A DNA stretch of 64,000 nt from Thalassia testudinum (Eukaryota; Streptophyta; Magnoliopsida; Alismatales; Hydrocharitaceae): assembly GCA_037157565.1 (NCBI GenBank), contig JAZHRO010000062.1:1116001-1180000 (forward strand), written 5' to 3'. How positions within the stretch are numbered: position 1 is the stretch's first letter; each line of letters starts with the position of its first letter. Below are positions 58,440-64,000 of the stretch, in pieces. The translations under genes were made by a program, and so were the position numbers. The notes beneath the pieces were generated by a model. That model was not told the origin of the DNA, made no database searches, and saw nothing but the letters and a program-made list of their open reading frames with translations.

Positions 58440-58810
58440 CATTTGGCTAAATAGAACTTGTATCAATTTTTGTTTTCTTGTGCTTATTGTTATTTGGGTG
58501 CTGGGGTTGTTGGCTTCCTGTTCTTTTGGTGAGTGAAGAACAAAAGGCCTTCTTGTAGGTTGTTCAAGAAGAGGTTTATATGATTGAGGCTCACTACCCT
58601 TAGTTGAAGTAGTGAAGTTTAGTAGATTTTCTTGCCTAGAGAGTAAGAGGAAAATCCTAGTTGGGGATCAACTTGGTAGAGGTTTTTTCTTGATTTGAGT
58701 TTCCTCTATAATTCTTGGTGTTATTTGTGGATTGAATTTTTGTGGTTGCCATTATTTTTATTGAATATTTGAATTATACAATTAACCTCCCTCTTGTATA
58801 ATTATCATAT
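58440..58810 (+). repeat. Possible copia LTR 3' end, plus strand
   Basis: AATTAACCTCCCTCTTGTAT near 58782 resembles the CAATTCACCCCCCCTCTTG signature near the ends of many Sirevirus-type LTRs. The preceding 300 bases are T/G-rich as in such LTRs. No primer site follows, so this is tentative. Confidence 0.3.
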
Positions 58811-59838
58811 CATGTTTGAGACCCCATCCCCATGTATCCAAGCACATGCATACATTCATTCCATATACATGCATCATATAAATGCATCTCATAGATTTCA
58901 CTAGATACAAATTATAACTCAACCTACTCATAATCACTTCATAACCCATTGCATGCCATCACATGATTAAAACTATCACATTCCCTAATATTAAAACTAT
59001 CAAAACAATGCAAAAAAACACAACATACAACCATATGTCGAGGGGATGTGTGTGACTGATTCTCCTATGATTACTACTTAATAATATTTAGTGAGTATGA
59101 TTGGTTATTACTGGTGAAACCATAATTGAGGTCTAATTTAGAACTATTATTTTGAAAACTTTTAATCCAGAAAAATAATCTCATTATTAATTTTGAAATT
59201 TAATTTTCAAAATAATTTCTAATTTGTTAGGATTTTGAAAGTGAAGTTCGTGCCTAATTCTACGTGGATCATATCACATCATAGATTAAGCACATACAAT
59301 AAAAAACCAAAACAAGCATTCAACAAATCTTATCCTATGAAAAATAAATAGATATTCCCTAATACCCATATTGGATTTTTCATTGAAGGTGTTATTAAAT
59401 TAGATTCGATTTCAAGTTAAATGAGACTCAAACTAAGGCTTTTATTGACAATCAGGATCAATCCATACATCCAACCACTCAGATCAGATGTCTAGACATC
59501 ATAGCATGACATTTAGGTAGCAAAACCAATTTCTACTCACTAATTAGACCTTTGATGACCCAATTAGACAACCTAAATCACCAAATAAGTTGTCTAATGG
59601 GTGTGTCAAGCGTCCAATATCATCAACCATGTGCCTTTGGTTCACACACAGGATGTTTGGCCTTGATGTTAGTTGTCCAATGCTTGAGCTAGACATCTGA
59701 TACCGCTATTAAATGTCCGCTATTAGCTATCTAGTCTATATGTGAATCACTTGTGCATATCAAAAATTGATTCCAATAATAAAAAATTATGATTAAAAAC
59801 CCTAGATCCAAGCATTTTCAATAAAATATGGATAAACT
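58811..59838 (-). other. Probable internal leader of copia family H, decayed
   Basis: AT-rich, no frames. An AGATGTCTAGACATC word at 59486 and a string of GTCCAAT/GTCTAAT words at 59560-59750 are the only structure seen. It ends at a primer-site-like sequence. Confidence 0.35.
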
Positions 59839-59839
59839 T

Positions 59840-59852
59840 GGCTCTAATGTCA
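59840..59852 (-). other. Degenerate iMet-type primer site of copia family H
   Basis: On minus it reads TGACATTAGAGCC, resembling the iMet site with three changes, and is followed outward by TATTGGACGAACGATTCG, a plausible LTR edge. Confidence 0.45.
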
Positions 59853-59856
59853 CTAT

Positions 59857-61600
59857 TGGACGAACGATTCGTTCAAGACATCGTAGAAGTGTGAAAAATG
59901 ATTATTTAAAACTTTGATTTGTGAAATCGATCCAATGCCCAAAACATTGAATAATCAAGAATTAAATAACCTAAATCAAAATCACATGTGAAGAATTAGT
60001 TTCTTCCCATTTCGAGATCCTAGTGAGTATCGAAATTATGCCCCTAGGGTGATGTAGCGTAGCATCCTACATGTTGTGCTTCTTACTATAAGTCCCAACA
60101 CTGTGAGATTCACTTCTTCTTGGCAAGATGATGAAGCCCTTGACATCAAGAACATCCAAAATTGTGCATGAATCCTAAAGGCAACCCTCGCCTCCCTCCT
60201 CTAAAGGCTTGGCAATGTAGGTCATAAAACCCATGGTCAAGACCTATTGGACGTCCCAGTCACCTTACTAGACATCTACAAACCCTACAGGACTTTTAAA
60301 TGTGAGCTTGGACATCTATGATGAGAGGCCCTAGGCATTTAAGAGAGGGATTGGACTTTTGATGGCCTTCTTGAATGTCTCTTGGGAAGGTTGGACATCT
60401 GACTGAAGAAGGATGAGGAGAACCAACAACACCTCTTCTTTTTTCTCTCTCTCACGGCAATGGGGGCACTATTCATGCACACCTAATTTTTGTTAGGGTT
60501 TCAAGCTTTGCCTTTAGGAGATATATATAGGGAATTATCCTAATCCTAATACGATGGACATTGCTGGATCAAACCCAACGATTGAGAACTATTCCTATTT
60601 GATTATTTATAAATTGACCTTTCATTAATTTAGCTAATTGAGTTTTAGTATCCAAATTGCACTTAATCTCTATCTAAACCCTTTTGGATAAAGATCAAAT
60701 CATTTTGGCTCAATTAAATGTCAAATTAAATACTATTTAACTCTTTAAATAATATTTGATTTCTCTATAAGTAGGAACCCAAATAAGTCATTATTGATTT
60801 CATTACACCAAGAATGAAGTGTTTAGAATTAGTGATTTATGGCACTATACCTCCCTTAGGCATTCCAAACAGTCATGAATCCTTAATATTGGAAAACTTA
60901 TGTAACCTCAAGGTTAAATTATCAAATCCATTGTTCTCTCTACCAAGAGTTATAAATCTTTATATTCTTCTTGTATATTATTGGGATGAGAATGATGACT
61001 AGCTCCTTTTCAAAAGAATTGACTTGTTTTTCATGTATGAGTCTGATTAGGATTCGTATAATTATGCATGGAATTTTGTGCATTCCAATATATGTTGAGT
61101 AAGCTTATGCCTTTCAATCCACTATGTACAACCATAATAGTAGATTTGCAAGATCCTTTTGAGAGATTGTGTTTCCTATGCTCTTATATTTACACCAACT
61201 TTCTAGTCTTAACACCATGGTAGGTGCATCAACTATTGATTCACCAAATGTATATCTTCAAGCATAGAAACATATATCTATTTCAAGTGTAAAGATATGC
61301 CTTCTCCATGACAATGATAAAAGAACTTTTCGTATCTCCATCTCATTGAGTCAACTCGCTGACTCAACCTGCATGACAGGCCTAAATCTCCATTACTATG
61401 TAGAAGATGTGTATCAAGGGTACCTATCAGGTAATGATCTCTCGAGAAGATTACCAACTCTTTTCAGACTGATGATAGATAATTATCATGGCAATTCTTG
61501 ATAACTTATTAAAATTCTCAATCTAAACCATTTATATTTTCAATATCAACTTTCGTTTACATCCAACATGACTATATTATACTATCCCACTTATACTGAA
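59857..61600 (-). repeat. Degenerate copia-type LTR copy (family H), right
   Basis: Adjoins the primer-like site and aligns with 54890 onward. It contains a cluster of GGACATCT, AGACATCT and GGACGTCC words (60249-60400) and a GATATATATAGGG TATA-like stretch at 60519. The plus frame at 60814-61002 shows no family motif. The outer border is not visible; 61600 is an estimate. Confidence 0.45.
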
Positions 61601-61899
61601 CGGCACAACTAATTACATTAGTATATTTACATGATTTAACATTTAGATCCATATCACTGATCAAGTGTTTTCAATTCAAGTTAGCTCGTTAAAGACAACT
61701 CCAATATACATGACATGGCTATTGAATCCGTAGACCATTTTTCTCGTTAGCGTAGTAAAATAAGAGCCAAGCTTGGGCTACACATTTATGATCCTTTTCA
61801 GGTACTTTTTGATAACATCATCTTAAATGCCTTTGAAGAAAATGGCTCATTTGAGATATTTATCATTGCCATTTATATGTTAAATGTCACTTGGAAGGA

Positions 61900-62472
61900 A
61901 ATCTATTTCCCCTTAGCTACCTTGAGTAGAGTTTGTAACATCCATCACTTTATGACACGTTATAAGGTTTAGTACAAGCCCTAGCTTCTTCTCACATTTG
62001 TCATTGCATACCAACTCTTTTGCATGCTAGACACGATTACCTGATTTTTCTTGATGGGGCTACTTCTAATAATGGCTCCTCTCGTGTTGCTGTATTTTAT
62101 GCCAGAGTGGGCAATATAGTCCAATTACTTGCTTCTGAAAATGAACTTTCTAAGCTTGCCAAAGGTGCATCAATTTGGTTTCTAATTGATGCCAAGGGGA
62201 TGGTAGACGCAGTCAAAGTGAATGGTTAGGATAGCACATGCTGAACTGATAACATTTCTATGAATGGTAATATTTTGCTAAATAGGATAGATAATGCTAC
62301 TCCCAAGAAACTTTAATGGCCAGACCCATGAAATGGGAAAATTATGTAAAAACTATAACGCTCTGGCTCTTAGATTACTAGCGATATTCTGAATGTATAT
62401 GCTCAACTCATGTACAAACATCCCTTTTTGAGTAATATAGAAATGTTTTAGTTCAAAAAAAAAAAAAAAAAC
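61900..62472 (+). mobile_element. 3' end of a LINE (5'-truncated) with poly(A) tail
   Basis: An open frame at 62020-62229 resembles the plant LINE RNase H (RVT_3-like) domain: YLIFLDGATSNNGSSRVAVFYAR holds the first acidic residue in its usual DGA.sN.G setting, and IWFLIDAKGMVDAV matches the later DA.xxVDA motif. A stop follows at 62227, then about 225 bases of 3' UTR and 18 A (62455-62472). The Glu-containing helix is poorly kept. The 5' limit is a guess, and no target duplication was recognised. Confidence 0.6.
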
Positions 62473-62983
62473 TACAAGCACCACATATTGCCGTTGACTT
62501 GATCTTTCATGTGTCAACAAGCCGAGTTTACAAACACAAGCATGGAACCTGGCAGAGCGAGAGAGGCACATGTGCATCGAATTACACTTGATCAAAGTAT
62601 GCCAATGCACTACAGACATGTAATAGAGACGAAAGAAAAAAACACAAGCACCGTATACAACTATACACGGGTGGATTACAACCATGCTAATAATTGGCAA
62701 TAACAACCTAGAAAGCACAATTACATAGAACACAAGGATGTCTCATCTGAATTGATTCCGAGCACGAACGTGCGTGTGGATGCACACCGAGGCAATTGCT
62801 CCCAAAGCTATCCAGCAGTGCGTACAAGTGTGTTGCCACCTCCATATGGGGATTCAAATATATAATCCAATATAATTGTTGTTACTAATAATGGATCAAA
62901 ACAGCAGAGACAGTCCCACGTGATGACTTGAATTCAACCATCATTTCAGGCATGCAGTTTGGCGCTCAAACGGTAGAGTGAAC
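62473..62983 (-). other. Intergenic sequence and probable 3' UTR of the MYB-CC gene
   Basis: No coding frame is supported. The part nearest 62983 should be 3' UTR of the gene to the right; no clear AATAAA on the minus strand was found, so the poly(A) site is unknown. Confidence 0.4.
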
Positions 62984-63694
62984 TTATTGATTGTCTATTT
63001 TCGGTTTCTTGGAAGGAATGAGTTCATCATCACCGGCGGTATCAGTGACTGGTGGATACTTGGGAGATTGGGGCATGTCTGGACCATCACCGGCAACAAG
63101 CGTATCTGGCATCTTTAATGTACCTCCAAGCGTCTGTTGCTCCTCAATAATTGTTTGGAGATATTTGCTTTGGGCCTCAATCCTCAATTGAAGCTGTCTT
63201 TGTATCTGGAAATTAGTATTAGCAGATATCAACATGAATAAAGGACCATTGACCGCAATTACAAAGACAGCAACTTGAGATCTCCTGGACTCCAACAATT
63301 TCAGGATTTCATACTCCATTCACTGAACGTGCATCCGTATTTGCTCTAGAAATGAAAATATACTATTGAAGCCTAACCTGAACACACACAGATCATAGGT
63401 TTCCAAGTCACAAATTGGCTACCTTCTAAAAGCAGCCTAGGGAATATCTTGCATTTCAAATGCAAAATTCAGAATATAAATCTGAGTTCCTGTATGAAAT
63501 ATGGCACAAACTATTGATGGAAAGAAAGAACATGAACATGCATTCTATAGTGAATGTCATCACTGACCACTATTTTGGTAAGAAAAACCTTTAATTTTCT
63601 CCAGGGGGAAAAAAGAAGTCAAACCTCTAGCTGCTCATGAAGCCGTTTCTGCACTTCCATCTGCATCTTAAGAGCCTCGTCAATCTGAGTGCCC
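62984..63694 (-). CDS. MYB-CC transcription factor (PHL7-like), last two exons; gene continues beyond 64000
   Basis: Member of the GARP/MYB-CC family, nuclear factors that bind P1BS-type sites in phosphate and vascular programmes. Exon 63625-63694 (70 bases) encodes QIDEALKMQMEVQKRLHEQLE, holding the family's LHEQLE signature within the coiled-coil domain. A 419-base intron (63206-63624) has donor GTTTGA and acceptor TTTCCAG. The last exon, 62984-63205, continues the coiled coil (IQRQLQLRIEAQSKYLQTII, EEQQTLGG) and ends in an acidic, Pro-rich tail with SKKPKIDNQ and TAA at 62984. Phases fit: one base is carried into the 70-base exon, and phase 0 leaves it. The MYB domain must lie in exons beyond the right edge. 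Closeness to PHL7 rests on the KYLQ-IIEEQQ wording; other MYB-CC members are possible. Confidence 0.88.
63206..63624 (-). other. Intron of the MYB-CC gene
   Basis: GT..AG intron separating the LHEQLE exon from the last exon. A TTTTTTCCCCCTGG run on minus near 63603-63616 lies next to the donor. No repeat insertion is seen inside. Confidence 0.8.
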
Positions 63695-64000
63695 CTGCAG
63701 AAGAATTCACACTAATTTTTTTTGAAAAAGAAGAGAAGAATTTGCCCTAATAGTAAAGGCAAATTAACAAAGCTATGGCGTTATCTAAATAGAAAGCTAC
63801 TGTCCCTTCAAATAAATAGCACTAACAGGAAAATAGGATACAGACAAGTAGATGTTATGGGAAAAAGTGGATGATAACCTAATCAACATGCTTGTTTTGT
63901 CTATTTGTAGAAAATCAGAGCATCCATGTGCAACAATTCCAAGCTTTGCTATACCACACAAGAATGCCAATGACAACTGTAGCTACCAGAGAACAAATAC
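63695..64000 (-). other. Upstream intron of the MYB-CC gene (open at right edge)
   Basis: Acceptor TTCTTCTGCAG immediately precedes the exon at 63694. I find no further exon between here and the window edge. Confidence 0.65.

Noticed and set aside
62353..62733. 126-codon minus-strand frame
   Set aside because: Reads through the LINE poly(A) tail as poly-Phe; hydrophobic by composition, no family.

Overview
The window is a repeat-dense, non-genic stretch of a flowering-plant nuclear genome. The pointers are LTR retrotransposons of plant-specific lineages (Tekay/Del-type and Athila-like Ty3/gypsy, a Sirevirus-type Ty1/copia), primer sites for plant initiator-tRNA-Met and tRNA-Asp, GT..AG introns, and the end of a MYB-CC transcription factor gene at the right edge. 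I cannot name the species. No rRNA, tRNA gene, CRISPR array or bacterial-type operon was seen.

Layout. 1-3530: minus-strand Tekay/Del-type gypsy element (RNase H, RT, protease, gag, iMet primer site), running off the left edge. 3530-8850: three LTR segments of that family in tandem, rich in the word AGACGTCT or its decayed forms. 9754-18897: minus-strand Sirevirus-type copia element (3' LTR, purine-tract cluster, RNase H, RT, integrase, gag, iMet primer site, stub of the 5' LTR), whose RT is split by a 2.2 kb Athila-like solo LTR with a 5-bp target duplication. 18898-20742: plus-strand LTR. 20743-26343: minus-strand Athila-like LTR and 3' UTR, joined to an intron-containing acidic reading frame that I do not recognise. 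26832-29580: plus-strand LTR of the same broad family. 29984-54712: an old Athila-like element (E) interrupted by a fragment of a related element (F), itself interrupted by a complete 12.6 kb Athila-like element (A, 33710-46314, 5-bp duplication GTGAT). 54713-61600: degenerate copia LTR copies flanking a foldback element, a small GRF zinc-finger reading frame and one insulin-degrading-enzyme-like exon. About 61900-62472: 3' end of a LINE with a poly(A) tail. 62984-64000: last two visible exons of a PHL7-like MYB-CC gene on the minus strand.

Almost every coding segment of the mobile elements is broken by stops or frameshifts. Three separate elements lost a catalytic aspartate by the same G-to-A change at a CpG, as expected from long methylation and deamination. 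The only convincing host gene is the MYB-CC gene. The GRF zinc-finger frame is open but may be a captured or transposon-borne gene. Insertion order can be read from the junctions: E is oldest, F lies in E, and A lies in the LTR of F; separately, the solo LTR is younger than the Sirevirus it splits.
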